A DNA stretch of 23,567 bases from positions 1 through 23,567 of IMG/VR virus record IMGVR_UViG_3300032083_003939; one strand, written 5' to 3'. Source of the stretch: a virus. The position numbers and the translations under genes were made by a program. Shown in pieces: positions 15,014-22,122 of this stretch (the stretch's first letter is position 1; every line of letters begins with the position of its first letter). The notes under the pieces are model-generated. The model saw only the letters and a list, made by a program, of their open reading frames with translations. It was not told the DNA's origin and made no database searches.

Positions 15014-16027
15014 TTATCTCTTTAATTTGTAAATAATTTCATCTATGTAATCTGCTTTATCTTGCATTCCTTTTTCATCAAAAAAATCAGCAAGCTTTAG
15101 TAAATTTTTATACTGAGATCTTTGAGCTTGTTTATTTCTCGAAGAAGAATATTCTTCATCTAGATCAGAGTAACTTTTACTCATACTTTCAATTGTATCA
15201 TATGCAAAACCTGTCTCGGCTTCAGGTAGGGCATTTCTGTCTATAATATCATAAAGTGTTCTCAAAAGAGCATCATTTTTAGAATTCTTATTATAAGTTT
15301 TAATCCTTCCATCTTTAAGCCTTACTGTTACAGAAGTTATTAGGCCGTTTTCATCAGATACTCTAGTTACCGTTCCCCAACCTATATCCCCCCTTCCACC
15401 TTGAGGTTCACCTTGTTCCTTTGCAGTTTGTTTGTACTCCTCTTTGGTTTTTTGAGGATATACATTCATTGCCCCTTTTTTTTCTTTTAGCTCACCTATT
15501 GCATAGGTGTAAGCAAGAATAAGCCCCCTCTGAACACCTTGTGGTTGTGGATTAATTTCACTCACGTTTATGGTGCAAGCTTTTGAAAAAAAATTCTCCT
15601 GAAAATAAACGTAAACTGCTATATTTTCATATATAGAACTACCAACATAGGTCCCATCGGTTGGGTAGTTATTGTTAAAAAAATTAAGATTAAGGGATGA
15701 GCTTGTTGAGTCTTTAAGACTTTCTATCATTTCTGAACTCAAACCAGCAGCCTCCATTAGTCTTTTTGAAAAACTACCCACGTTATCTAAATATGCTCTC
15801 ATTTGATTTATTCCAAAGTTTTTAGACACGGTGATTGACTTTGGACCTGTATCAGACATATTATTCGGATCAACAAGTGTTGCTGGAACTACGCCCAAAT
15901 TTTTTTTTAGCCCTTTTTTATATTTCGAGATGTATTTATTTAAAATTGAATCTTGTGGATCTAGTTCTTTTAATGTGTTATACTCTTCAATTAAGTTTTT
16001 TAGTTGTTCTGCACCAGATGTAGACAC
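15014..16027 (-). CDS. Hypothetical virion-cluster protein with C-terminal LADxxDxKGxxxxADYID motif
   Basis: The 337-residue protein begins with GTG at 16025-16027, supported by a strong GGAGG five bases upstream. The N-terminal region is helical (EEYNTLKELDPQDSILNKYI) with basic residues. The middle holds mixed alpha/beta sequence, including a beta stretch IYENIAVYVYFQENF and a conspicuous SVTVRLKDGRIKTY hairpin that resembles an SH3-like or KOW-like turn. The C-terminus ends in an amphipathic helix pair, LLKLADFFDEKGMQDKADYI, with alternating Leu/Asp/Lys. In my recollection this type of motif occurs at the ends of various large-phage and bacterial proteins. There is no signal or membrane segment. 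It sits between Ig-like virion proteins and the peptidase-like gene; function is unknown. Confidence 0.75.
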   Translation of the reverse strand: MSTSGAEQLKNLIEEYNTLKELDPQDSILNKYISKYKKGLKKNLGVVPATLVDPNNMSDTGPKSITVSKNFGINQMRAYLDNVGSFSKRLMEAAGLSSEMIESLKDSTSSSLNLNFFNNNYPTDGTYVGSSIYENIAVYVYFQENFFSKACTINVSEINPQPQGVQRGLILAYTYAIGELKEKKGAMNVYPQKTKEEYKQTAKEQGEPQGGRGDIGWGTVTRVSDENGLITSVTVRLKDGRIKTYNKNSKNDALLRTLYDIIDRNALPEAETGFAYDTIESMSKSYSDLDEEYSSSRNKQAQRSQYKNLLKLADFFDEKGMQDKADYIDEIIYKLKR

Positions 16028-16064
16028 TGTGCCTCCTATATAGTTTTATTCTTTTATTATAATT

Positions 16065-16079
16065 TTAATAATATAATTA
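16065..16079 (-). promoter_or_regulatory. Shared AT-rich junction element, possible phage promoter part
   Basis: On the minus strand this reads TAATTATATTATTAA. The identical 15 bases occur at 12346-12360, and close variants at 17430-17443 and 712-726. Each copy lies at the 3' end of one gene and about 35-90 bases before the next start on the same strand. Recurrence at gene junctions suggests a regulatory or promoter element. Low sequence complexity in an AT-rich genome is the main caution. Confidence 0.3.
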
Positions 16080-16082
16080 GCC

Positions 16083-16991
16083 TTATATAATTCTTCTTGC
16101 TCTAAGATGCCTTAATCTTGCAAAAGCTGGGGAGCCGCTAGTTAAGTTTGTGTAAGTTCCAAAGCCTTTTGGACCTGGCCTTATATTATTCTTTATAAAT
16201 TTAACTCTTTCTCTATAGTTGCTCAAAAAGTTATTATATTGAGACGCCAAGAAGTCTCCTAGAGCTGGAGGCTGATATGACACCCCTCCATCTGATATCG
16301 TAAAGTCTCTACCCTTTTCAACTAAGGCTTGAGATGCCATAGCAAAAACCATAGCCGCTTCGACAATAATTTGACTAAATGTTGTAAATATGATTCTGTC
16401 TGCAAAAGAAAATGTTGTAAAAAATGGTATCATGTTAAATTCTGACAATGCTTGACAGAGAAAGCAGACAAGAAGCTCATCTGAGAATACATTGCATTCA
16501 ACATACACTATTTCTCCATTTTCATCTCTAACAAAAGCTCCATATTCGTCTCTTTTTGGCTTTCTACCATCTGATCTAAGTCTTGCTTTTAAGTATTTTA
16601 ACAATATATTTATACCAGCAAGTTCTTCTTCTGAGAAATCAAACGCTACATCATCTCCAATTCTAACTGATCCAAGTTCTTCTGACCCTGGAGTTATCAC
16701 CAAAAAGTTAAAGGCATCAGTTATACTAACACCTTGTATTTGAGCATTCCATGTATCTATCCACATTCCAGAACCAGAATCTGAAGCTACATAATAATCA
16801 TAATAATATAATCCAGTTTCAAGCTTTGTTACGCCTTCGCTGGTTTCAGCGATAATTACATCGCCATTTACATCTCTTATTTCAATAGACGGCGTGAAAT
16901 CCGCATCGGATGGAAGTCCATCTATTCCGTAGTACTGAACATTTAGCCTTACCGTTTCACCTTTTTCTGCTGAGTTTCTGTTATTAGCCAT
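16083..16991 (-). CDS. Virion structural protein with N-terminal Ig-like module
   Basis: This 302-residue protein starts at ATG 16991 with GGAGGA about ten bases upstream. Residues 1-100 look like an Ig-like beta-sandwich (KGETVRLNVQYYG ... LETGLYYYDYYV ... FNFLVITPG). The following region is helical (ELAGINILLKYLKARL), then a cysteine-containing segment (VECNVFSDELLVCFLCQAL) and a hydrophobic helix, FTTFSQIIVEAAMVFAMASQ. The last part is basic (NFLSNYRERVKFIKNNIRPG; RLRHLRARRII). The basic tail and helical core suggest contact with other particle proteins or DNA. The N-terminal module is similar in layout to the whole of the next upstream gene (17018-17341). I take it as a neck or baseplate structural protein; the exact part is unknown. 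Confidence 0.72.
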   Translation of the reverse strand: MANNRNSAEKGETVRLNVQYYGIDGLPSDADFTPSIEIRDVNGDVIIAETSEGVTKLETGLYYYDYYVASDSGSGMWIDTWNAQIQGVSITDAFNFLVITPGSEELGSVRIGDDVAFDFSEEELAGINILLKYLKARLRSDGRKPKRDEYGAFVRDENGEIVYVECNVFSDELLVCFLCQALSEFNMIPFFTTFSFADRIIFTTFSQIIVEAAMVFAMASQALVEKGRDFTISDGGVSYQPPALGDFLASQYNNFLSNYRERVKFIKNNIRPGPKGFGTYTNLTSGSPAFARLRHLRARRII

Positions 16992-17017
16992 TTTTTTATA
17001 TCCTCCATTTTATTACC

Positions 17018-17341
17018 CTACCTAGCCACTGCTTTTGGCAAAACTGCGGAGTAACCAAGGGATACAGTAAATTGCTCCATAGAGCTATAAGTGACTCCAT
17101 CTAACTGAAATGTAAATATTACTATATAGTCGCCAACTCTGGATGGCTTATAATCTAATGTAAATACAGAAAACTCACTATCTGTAAGCTCCATGCTTTG
17201 AGGAAAATTGGAATCAATACTTTTATCTGGAAGTATTATCTTATTAACCTTAGGGTTAGAGATATATGGTATTGGTATTGAGTTTTCTGTAACTTGAAGA
17301 GCTAACCTTGCGGTATCTCCCAGTGTATAATTTGAAGACAT
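17018..17341 (-). CDS. Single-domain Ig-like structural protein
   Basis: This encodes 107 residues from ATG 17341 with a modest AGGT site about nine bases upstream. The sequence is one beta-sandwich (LGDTARLALQVTENSIPI; KIILPDKSIDSNF; FTLDYKPSRVGDYIVIFTFQ; SSMEQFTVSLGY). It mirrors the N-terminal 100 residues of the downstream 302-residue protein: both have G(D/E)T(A/V)RL, a late aromatic strand and a final FxV strand. There is no signal peptide. It could be a decoration or spacer protein of the particle that pairs with its neighbour. The gene follows a 106-base AT-rich gap and may begin a transcription unit. Confidence 0.7.
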   Translation of the reverse strand: MSSNYTLGDTARLALQVTENSIPIPYISNPKVNKIILPDKSIDSNFPQSMELTDSEFSVFTLDYKPSRVGDYIVIFTFQLDGVTYSSMEQFTVSLGYSAVLPKAVAR

Positions 17342-17447
17342 AAACTGAACCTAAATTTTATTATATATTATATTCACAAGAATTAAAAATGAAATTTTTT
17401 ATTTATCCTTTATTATTATTAAAATTAGCAATAATATTAATTAGATA
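17342..17447 (-). promoter_or_regulatory. AT-rich intergenic gap with a candidate promoter
   Basis: This is the longest gene-free stretch in the window. On the minus strand a TATAAT hexamer lies at 17372-17367, about 25 bases before the next start, with a GTGAA stretch just before it and no good -35 box. The gap also contains GGATAAATAAA, similar to a T4-type late promoter core, and a variant of the AT-rich junction element. It also holds weak AT-only hairpins that are not convincing terminators. A promoter for the 17018-17341 gene is plausible but unproven. Confidence 0.3.
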
Positions 17448-18290
17448 TTAAGGCATTGTGCTTTTATATGGATGATCAGAAGGTAAAAGCCCACTTAACC
17501 CCCACTTGTGAGCAAGGTAACCTTCTGCTTTCTCAACGTCTGTAATATCAGAACCTCCTGATCCAGGTAAATCTGCCACTGAAAAAAACTCAGCAAATCG
17601 TCCGTCTAATCTTCTGTTTGCTCTATTCCTCATAATTCTTAAATCTTGATTTGACGAAAGTGAATTATCATAATCGCTAACTGGAGTAAAAGCATATCCC
17701 CCATCTACCCTTACGGCAATTTGATTCCCAGTTTTATTAAAAATTGCAACTACGATGTGCCAGTTATCCAAACTTATTGCAGAGTCAAAACCTTTTTTAT
17801 TTCCTATAGTAGAAGATATTCTGTTTGAAGACAAGGAATCTAAATCCAGTTCTCCTGGCCACGTATTGTTGCTTGCTGCGGACGAGATGGCATAATCTCT
17901 TTTTGGAGATTGATTCGTTTCATAAGACCAAAAAGAATCCTGAGTGTGATCAACCGTATCCGCTAAGAATAAACCTATGGCCCAATGGTTACCATTACTA
18001 TCTACCTGAGTTTCAAAAGAATCACTAATAAGCGACGATGTACCATCAAAGTCAAATACGTTATAGCCATTTAGGCCGCCAGAAACAACAGTTGGGCCGT
18101 TAATAATATCCATATTATATGTTCCCACTTTATCAGTAATTGAAGTTAAAGTACTACCACCAGTAGTGTAACTTTCTGTATCTGACGCATCAAACCATGC
18201 TACAACCTGTATGAAGCTAGGACTCCACTGTTCTGCTTCAGAGGAAGGCCTCATACCTGCAAAAAAACTTTTTGAAAATCTAGAAAACAT
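17448..18290 (-). CDS. LamG/concanavalin A-like lectin-domain protein, putative adhesin
   Basis: This 280-residue protein starts at ATG 18290, three bases after the preceding fiber gene's stop. The N-terminal VVAWFDASDTESYTTGG and the C-terminal EGYLAHKWGLSGLLPSDHPY (about residues 256-275) are, together, the hallmark of a common LamG-like beta-jellyroll family in phages, planctomycetes and marine bacteria. Between them are strand segments such as DNWHIVVAIFNKTGNQIAVR and FAEFFSVADL. The domain fills nearly the whole protein. These folds bind carbohydrates. Directly after a repeat-bearing fiber gene, it probably forms a fiber tip or side adhesin. There is no signal peptide, as expected for a virion protein. 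The SD is weak, so coupling to the upstream gene is likely. Confidence 0.75.
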   Translation of the reverse strand: MFSRFSKSFFAGMRPSSEAEQWSPSFIQVVAWFDASDTESYTTGGSTLTSITDKVGTYNMDIINGPTVVSGGLNGYNVFDFDGTSSLISDSFETQVDSNGNHWAIGLFLADTVDHTQDSFWSYETNQSPKRDYAISSAASNNTWPGELDLDSLSSNRISSTIGNKKGFDSAISLDNWHIVVAIFNKTGNQIAVRVDGGYAFTPVSDYDNSLSSNQDLRIMRNRANRRLDGRFAEFFSVADLPGSGGSDITDVEKAEGYLAHKWGLSGLLPSDHPYKSTMP

Positions 18291-18293
18291 ACT

Positions 18294-19937
18294 CTAACCA
18301 AATGATACCATTTGACCCATCACAATGTATGAGGAGCTAGTTCTTAAAATGCTAAAGCTAAACACATCTTTTTTGTTTGAGTTACCAGATGGAGAAGAAC
18401 CACCTTCCCAATTTATAGTAAGAGAAGAACCGCCATTTACGGTGATTGAATTAGGCATATATGCAGAGGACCCCTGATCTATTATCACAGTTATATTTGC
18501 AGCTTCTCCTACCTCTGCTCCAAAGTTAGTTAAGTTTACTGAAAAATTTGAAGATACATTTTCATGATAAAATATATGCCCATTTGAACAATCGTGAGAT
18601 GACTCTCCACTTTTTTCTTCAAAAGATTCGTATACTCCTGATGAAACACTAATGCTTCCAGACAGATCTAGCTTTGAACCGTTGAAGGTAAGGTTTGCAG
18701 AATCCTGAAGATCACCATTTGAGTCTGAAAAAGCTACCCTTTGATTGGTTAATCCAGAAGAAGACAAAAACCCTGACAGATCTGGCGGAGTATAAGATAA
18801 CACGCCGCTTGAACTATTATAGGATAGGTTTGCAGTCCCAGCCGAAAGAACAGATACAGAAATATCTGTTAAGTCAATAAATCCACTATCATTTGTTAAT
18901 TCACTAACGTTTAAGCCAGATATTCCAGAGATATAACCACTGTCATTTGTTAAATCGCTTATGTTTAATCCAGAAATTCCAGTGATATAGCTGCTTAAAT
19001 CTGGGGGCGTAAAGGTTAATACTCCGTTTAAATTATCATAAGATAATCCAGACGCTCCAGCTGCTTGCGTAGATACAGAAATATCTGTTAAACCAATAAA
19101 GCCGCTGTTATTTGTTAAATCACTGATATTTAAACCAGATATTCCAGTGATAAATCCACTGTCATTTGTTAAGTCACTAACGTTTAAACCAGATATTCCA
19201 GTGATATAACCACTGTCATTTGTTAAGTCACTAACGTTTAAACCAGATACTCCAGTGATATAACCGCTATCATTTGTTAGCTCACTAACGTTTAAACCAG
19301 ATATTCCAGTGATGTAGTTGCTTAAATCTGGAGGTGTATACGTAAAAACTCCAGTAGCTGTAGAGTAAGCTAATCTTGCATTTCCAGGTGTCGCATTAAT
19401 TACAGAAAAGTTTGAAAAATCAGTTGAAGAAGAACTGCTTGAAGAAGAGCTGCTTGAAGACCCGCTTTCTTTTATATATGATATTACAATTATATCTTCG
19501 TCAGAAATAATTTCAGAATATTCATTTTTTATTGAAAATGATCTATTTCCAGTTTCAGATATATCAGAATTTATATTTAAGCCATTTATATAAACAGATA
19601 GTGAGTTTGTTTTATAATTATATGTAGAAAGAAATGAAAGGCTTCCTGGACTTAATTGATCTGATATATTTTCAATAAAAAAATCTGCAGACGCAGTTAT
19701 TTCATTTTGTATAATGTTTTGTACAGTTAAATCAACCTCTGTAGCAACAGTCTCTTGAACAATTCCTTCAACTGTTTCAGAACTAATTAAATTTTTTGAA
19801 ATAGATTTTTCAAGAGAATCCTCTATTATGTTAGATCTGTACTCTATAGAATTTGTTTCAGAATTAAAAAACTGATAGGTTTGTTGAACTAAACCGTCAA
19901 CTATTCTTGCAGGCCTTCTAACTTCAATTACAGGCAT
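18294..19937 (-). CDS. Tail fiber with 18-residue LTNDSGY repeats and polyserine linker
   Basis: This 547-residue protein starts at ATG 19937 with GGAGT a few bases upstream. Residues 1 to about 95 form a helical, probably trimeric N-terminal region (SLEKSISKNLISSETVEGIV). A beta domain follows (LSFLSTYNYKTNSLSVYING), then a linker of 12 consecutive serines. The shaft has six 18-residue repeats of the type SGLNVSELTNDSGYITGI in two blocks (four and two), separated and flanked by three modules ending in TPPDLS. The C-terminal part (about residues 440-547) is a compact beta domain with ITVIIDQGSSAYMPNSITVN and VFSFSILRTSSSYIVMGQMV, seen at the ends of many phage fibers. The LTNDSGY repeat is a well-known phage fiber shaft motif. 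The gene comes right after the 19967-19994 terminator, so it should have its own promoter or depend on read-through. Confidence 0.85.
   Translation of the reverse strand: MPVIEVRRPARIVDGLVQQTYQFFNSETNSIEYRSNIIEDSLEKSISKNLISSETVEGIVQETVATEVDLTVQNIIQNEITASADFFIENISDQLSPGSLSFLSTYNYKTNSLSVYINGLNINSDISETGNRSFSIKNEYSEIISDEDIIVISYIKESGSSSSSSSSSSSSTDFSNFSVINATPGNARLAYSTATGVFTYTPPDLSNYITGISGLNVSELTNDSGYITGVSGLNVSDLTNDSGYITGISGLNVSDLTNDSGFITGISGLNISDLTNNSGFIGLTDISVSTQAAGASGLSYDNLNGVLTFTPPDLSSYITGISGLNISDLTNDSGYISGISGLNVSELTNDSGFIDLTDISVSVLSAGTANLSYNSSSGVLSYTPPDLSGFLSSSGLTNQRVAFSDSNGDLQDSANLTFNGSKLDLSGSISVSSGVYESFEEKSGESSHDCSNGHIFYHENVSSNFSVNLTNFGAEVGEAANITVIIDQGSSAYMPNSITVNGGSSLTINWEGGSSPSGNSNKKDVFSFSILRTSSSYIVMGQMVSFG
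18870..19320 (-). repeat. Tandem 54-base (18-residue) repeats within fiber gene
   Basis: Six units of 54 bases encode SGLNVSELTNDSGYITG-like text. Four are contiguous (about 19092-19314) and two lie further on (about 18873-18990), with a TPPDLS module between. Neighbouring units differ by only a few bases, for example NVSDL/NVSEL and SGY/SGF, so recent unit duplication or gene conversion is likely. Unit boundaries are approximate. Confidence 0.85.
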
Positions 19938-19966
19938 AAAAACTCCACTTAAACTTAAACTTTAAA

Positions 19967-19994
19967 AATTGGGCGTGGAATTCCACGCCCAATT
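19967..19994 (-). terminator. Rho-independent terminator after the decapeptide-repeat fiber gene
   Basis: A 28-base perfect palindrome folds as an eight-base GC-rich stem (GGGCGTGG/CCACGCCC) with an AATT loop. On the minus strand it is followed by a run of five Ts (19968-19964). It lies 16 bases after the stop of the gene ending at 20011, so it terminates that gene's transcript. It is the strongest GC island in this AT-rich gap. Confidence 0.88.
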
Positions 19995-20010
19995 ATATAA
20001 ACGCAATTTA

Positions 20011-21192
20011 TTATGCGCCGTAAACAAGAGTTACTATATCTTCTCCGTTGACCAAAACTCCATCAGGGAAATAAAGCTCACCTGATGAAGTATCGAATAG
20101 GCAGTCAGCCTGATTAGGTAAAATGCTCCCTATGTTACCAGTGCCATTTTCAACTGCATGTTGCTGAAGAACCCCATTCAGATAGACTTGGAAAAATCCA
20201 CTACTTGTAGATGGGCTTGCAGTGGTTCCATCTCCCGCAGCTGCGTCATAAAAAGTAGCAACTTTTTCGTAGTTAGTTGAGCTAATTACAGCTCCTTCAC
20301 TTTCAATGTCTCCACTGTAATAGTTAAAATTGGTTGCAGTTTCTATGTTTAAAGAAAAGTTAGAACCAGTCTTTTTTACGCCATTATCTGCAGAGAAAGA
20401 TCCCGCTCCAGAAAACTGAGACCAAGTAATTGCAGTTGTACCCAAAGTAATAGTGCTATCTTGAGTCATTACAAACCCAGCGTCAGCATTAACGTCACCT
20501 CTTTCAACAAATGTAAATGCACCAGATGTAATGTTTACCCCAGCTGAAGCTGGATCTGAATCATTAAAGTCACTTGCTCTAGTAAGCGTAAGTGTAGCGC
20601 CATCTAATGCTCCAACTGTATATATACCATTCCATTTGTTATCGACACCAGTACCACTTGAATTAACACCATCTTTAATCAAGATTCTATCGTTCTCAGC
20701 ATAAGAAACGTTGTCGTGAATAAAAGTGTTGGCAGTTGAGTCGAAGCCACCTCCACCAGCTCCAGTATGGCCACCTTCTCCATTTGCAAGAACAAGTGTT
20801 GAACTAGATGCAGTTGAAGCCATAGTGAATGACGCTGTTGTAGCACCAAGAACTGATTCTTTTACATCTAAACCTTCAGCAACAGAATCAACATATGCTT
20901 TTGTCGCAGCATGAGCATCTGCACTTGGAGTAGCAACAGAGACTGTTCCACTTGAAAAATCAAATGTGTCAGTGAGGTCAATTTTAGCCGCAGTTACTGC
21001 GTTACCTGCAATTTTTGCTGTTTCAACTGCTGAAGTACCAAGCTTTACATTAGTAACCGCACCATCATTAATTTTTGCTGTTTCAACTGCTGAAGCACCA
21101 AGCTTTGCAGCAGTGATTGCACTGTCTGCAATTTGTGTTGTACCAACCGTTCCATCTACAAGCTGATAACCTTTTAGTTTCGTAATAGCCAT
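20011..21192 (-). CDS. Fiber-type virion protein with N-terminal decapeptide repeats
   Basis: This 393-residue protein starts at ATG 21192 with GGAGA upstream. After a short start (MAITKLKGYQLVDGTVGTTQ) come five ten-residue repeats at residues 22-71 (ADSAITAAKL, GASAVETAKI, NDGAVTNVKL, GTSAVETAKI, AGNAVTAAKI). ATKAYVDSVAEGLDVKESV follows, a phrase common at fiber hinges. A middle beta domain (NRILIKDG-type start, then NKWNGIYTVGAL, LTLTRASDFNDSD, FTFVERGDV, TLGTTAITWSQFSG) matches a module of many aquatic-phage fibers. The C-terminus has FFQVYLNGVLQQHAVENG and ends DIVTLVYGA. Codons are less AT-biased than in the neighbouring fibers and the protein is Ala/Gly/Thr-rich, like the capsid gene, which suggests high expression. 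It may be an abundant fiber, whisker or head decoration. A strong terminator follows. Confidence 0.8.
   Translation of the reverse strand: MAITKLKGYQLVDGTVGTTQIADSAITAAKLGASAVETAKINDGAVTNVKLGTSAVETAKIAGNAVTAAKIDLTDTFDFSSGTVSVATPSADAHAATKAYVDSVAEGLDVKESVLGATTASFTMASTASSSTLVLANGEGGHTGAGGGGFDSTANTFIHDNVSYAENDRILIKDGVNSSGTGVDNKWNGIYTVGALDGATLTLTRASDFNDSDPASAGVNITSGAFTFVERGDVNADAGFVMTQDSTITLGTTAITWSQFSGAGSFSADNGVKKTGSNFSLNIETATNFNYYSGDIESEGAVISSTNYEKVATFYDAAAGDGTTASPSTSSGFFQVYLNGVLQQHAVENGTGNIGSILPNQADCLFDTSSGELYFPDGVLVNGEDIVTLVYGA
20980..21129 (-). repeat. Five 30-base repeats encoding decapeptides
   Basis: The five repeats encode the (A/G)xxAVTxAK(L/I) decamers of the 393-residue protein. A higher-order 60-base period is visible: 21010-21047 and 21070-21107 match nearly base for base. 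Every third to fifth position is small or hydrophobic, as expected for a stacked beta or coiled shaft. Confidence 0.8.
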
Positions 21193-21208
21193 AATATTTT
21201 CTCCTATA

Positions 21209-21583
21209 TTATCTAAAAATCTTTTCTATAATTTGAATTATACTTAACCTAAAGTTTGAAATTGGAAAAATTTTAGTTCCATCTCTTATAACTTTTGAAT
21301 TAGCAGGAGGCCAAACTTGGGATTCTTTTTGAGACAAAAGAACCATTTGACTTCTACCTTTCTTATCAGTAACGTACCCAACCCCATTTGAATAGTAAAC
21401 TTCTACGTGATCAGAATTTATTATTACAGATAAAACTAAAACTCTTTTGCCATCATCATACTCTACAATGTCTCCAATACAAGGTAAGATAATGGCATCA
21501 TCTTCTATTTTAACAAAAAAATAATAAAATGATTTTACTTTATTAACAAAATAGTCTTTAATTTCTTTTAAATAACGAAACAT
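21209..21583 (-). CDS. Hypothetical protein with central beta-barrel-like segment
   Basis: This encodes 124 residues from ATG 21583 with AGGT a few bases upstream, six bases after the previous stop. The N-terminus is basic and aromatic (MFRYLKEIKDYFVNKVKSFY) and may be an amphipathic helix. Residues about 33-75 (LPCIGDIVEYDDGKRVLVLS; VEVYYSNGVGYVTD) look like an SH3-like barrel. The C-terminus is helical and hydrophobic (LSIIQIIEKIF). No family is recognised. It lies between a DUF5659-like gene and the decapeptide-repeat fiber, so a virion-linked role is possible. Confidence 0.72.
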   Translation of the reverse strand: MFRYLKEIKDYFVNKVKSFYYFFVKIEDDAIILPCIGDIVEYDDGKRVLVLSVIINSDHVEVYYSNGVGYVTDKKGRSQMVLLSQKESQVWPPANSKVIRDGTKIFPISNFRLSIIQIIEKIFR

Positions 21584-21589
21584 AAAACC

Positions 21590-21817
21590 TCAAGAGTAAA
21601 CCATTTTCTTTAAAGTTTTCAAGTTATTGTCAAACTTATAAAACTCTGAATTTATAAATTCCATTTTATACTCATCAGCTTTTCTGTCTGGGTCTTCTAT
21701 CTCAAAGTGATATCTGCCACTAGGCTTTCTTTCCGCCTTGAGCAATCTCATACCTTTTGTTACCATATAGGCAGCAAGAGCTAAGTCTGATGTTTGAAAT
21801 ATATTATTCTGATTCAT
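21590..21817 (-). CDS. DUF5659-like small protein
   Basis: This encodes 75 residues from ATG 21817 with a GGAAAG site upstream, overlapping the end of the preceding gene by 14 bases. The sequence TSDLALAAYMVTKGMRLLKA, then RKPSGRYHFEIEDPDRKADE, and a C-terminal FINSEFYKFDNNLKTLKKM helix, matches my memory of the DUF5659 domain, which is common in phages and in bacterial mobile regions. That domain has an N-terminal helix pair, a beta hairpin and a C-terminal helix, filling the whole protein here. The function is unknown. No catalytic motif is seen. Confidence 0.7.
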   Translation of the reverse strand: MNQNNIFQTSDLALAAYMVTKGMRLLKAERKPSGRYHFEIEDPDRKADEYKMEFINSEFYKFDNNLKTLKKMVYS

Positions 21818-22121
21818 AATTTCTTTCCATTATTATACAATCTTGTTCAACACTATCTTTAGTAATATCATTAAAATTAGCATCACCGCCATCTTGTGCA
21901 ATATTTTTATTTTCTTGTTCAGCATATTGCTCAGATGCGGATTTTAAATCATTTAAGTTTTCCTCAAATTCAAAGAAATCCTCATATACATCATTAGGGT
22001 GTTCTTCTTGTTTTATAGTATTATTAGTATCTCTTCTAGAAAATTTTTGAAAACTAGCTCTGTCTTCTAATTTTTTAGATTGTTTATATACAGTTCTCTG
22101 TTTTAATTTATCTGGTGTCAT
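21804..22121 (-). CDS. Hypothetical acidic, probably disordered protein
   Basis: This encodes 105 residues from ATG 22121. The start lies one base from the GTG start of the divergent metallophosphoesterase gene, and no Shine-Dalgarno site is visible upstream. The N-terminal third is basic (KLKQRTVYKQSKKLEDRASF), the rest is acidic and Asn/Glu-rich (EDFFEFEENLNDLKSASEQY) with little hydrophobic core. There is no signal or membrane segment and no recognised family. It could be a small assembly factor or a regulator of the operon. It overlaps the DUF5659-like gene by 14 bases, which supports it being a real coding gene. Confidence 0.62.
   Translation of the reverse strand: MTPDKLKQRTVYKQSKKLEDRASFQKFSRRDTNNTIKQEEHPNDVYEDFFEFEENLNDLKSASEQYAEQENKNIAQDGGDANFNDITKDSVEQDCIIMERNYESE
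22080..22107 (+). promoter_or_regulatory. Candidate promoter for the plus-strand phosphoesterase
   Basis: TTGTTT (22080-22085) and TTTAAT (22102-22107) are 16 bases apart and resemble -35 and -10 boxes of the sigma-70 type. They lie inside the start of the divergent gene. Transcription would begin near 22114, leaving a leader of only about nine bases before the GTG. AT-rich sequence gives many chance matches. Confidence 0.3.
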
Positions 22122-22122
22122 A

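Noticed and set aside
17342-17447. tRNA or small RNA in the longest gap
   Set aside because: The gap is almost pure A/T with no cloverleaf or GC-rich stem.
18870-19320. Possible CRISPR-like array
   Set aside because: The repeats are contiguous 54-base coding units with no unique spacers and translate to a known type of fiber shaft repeat.
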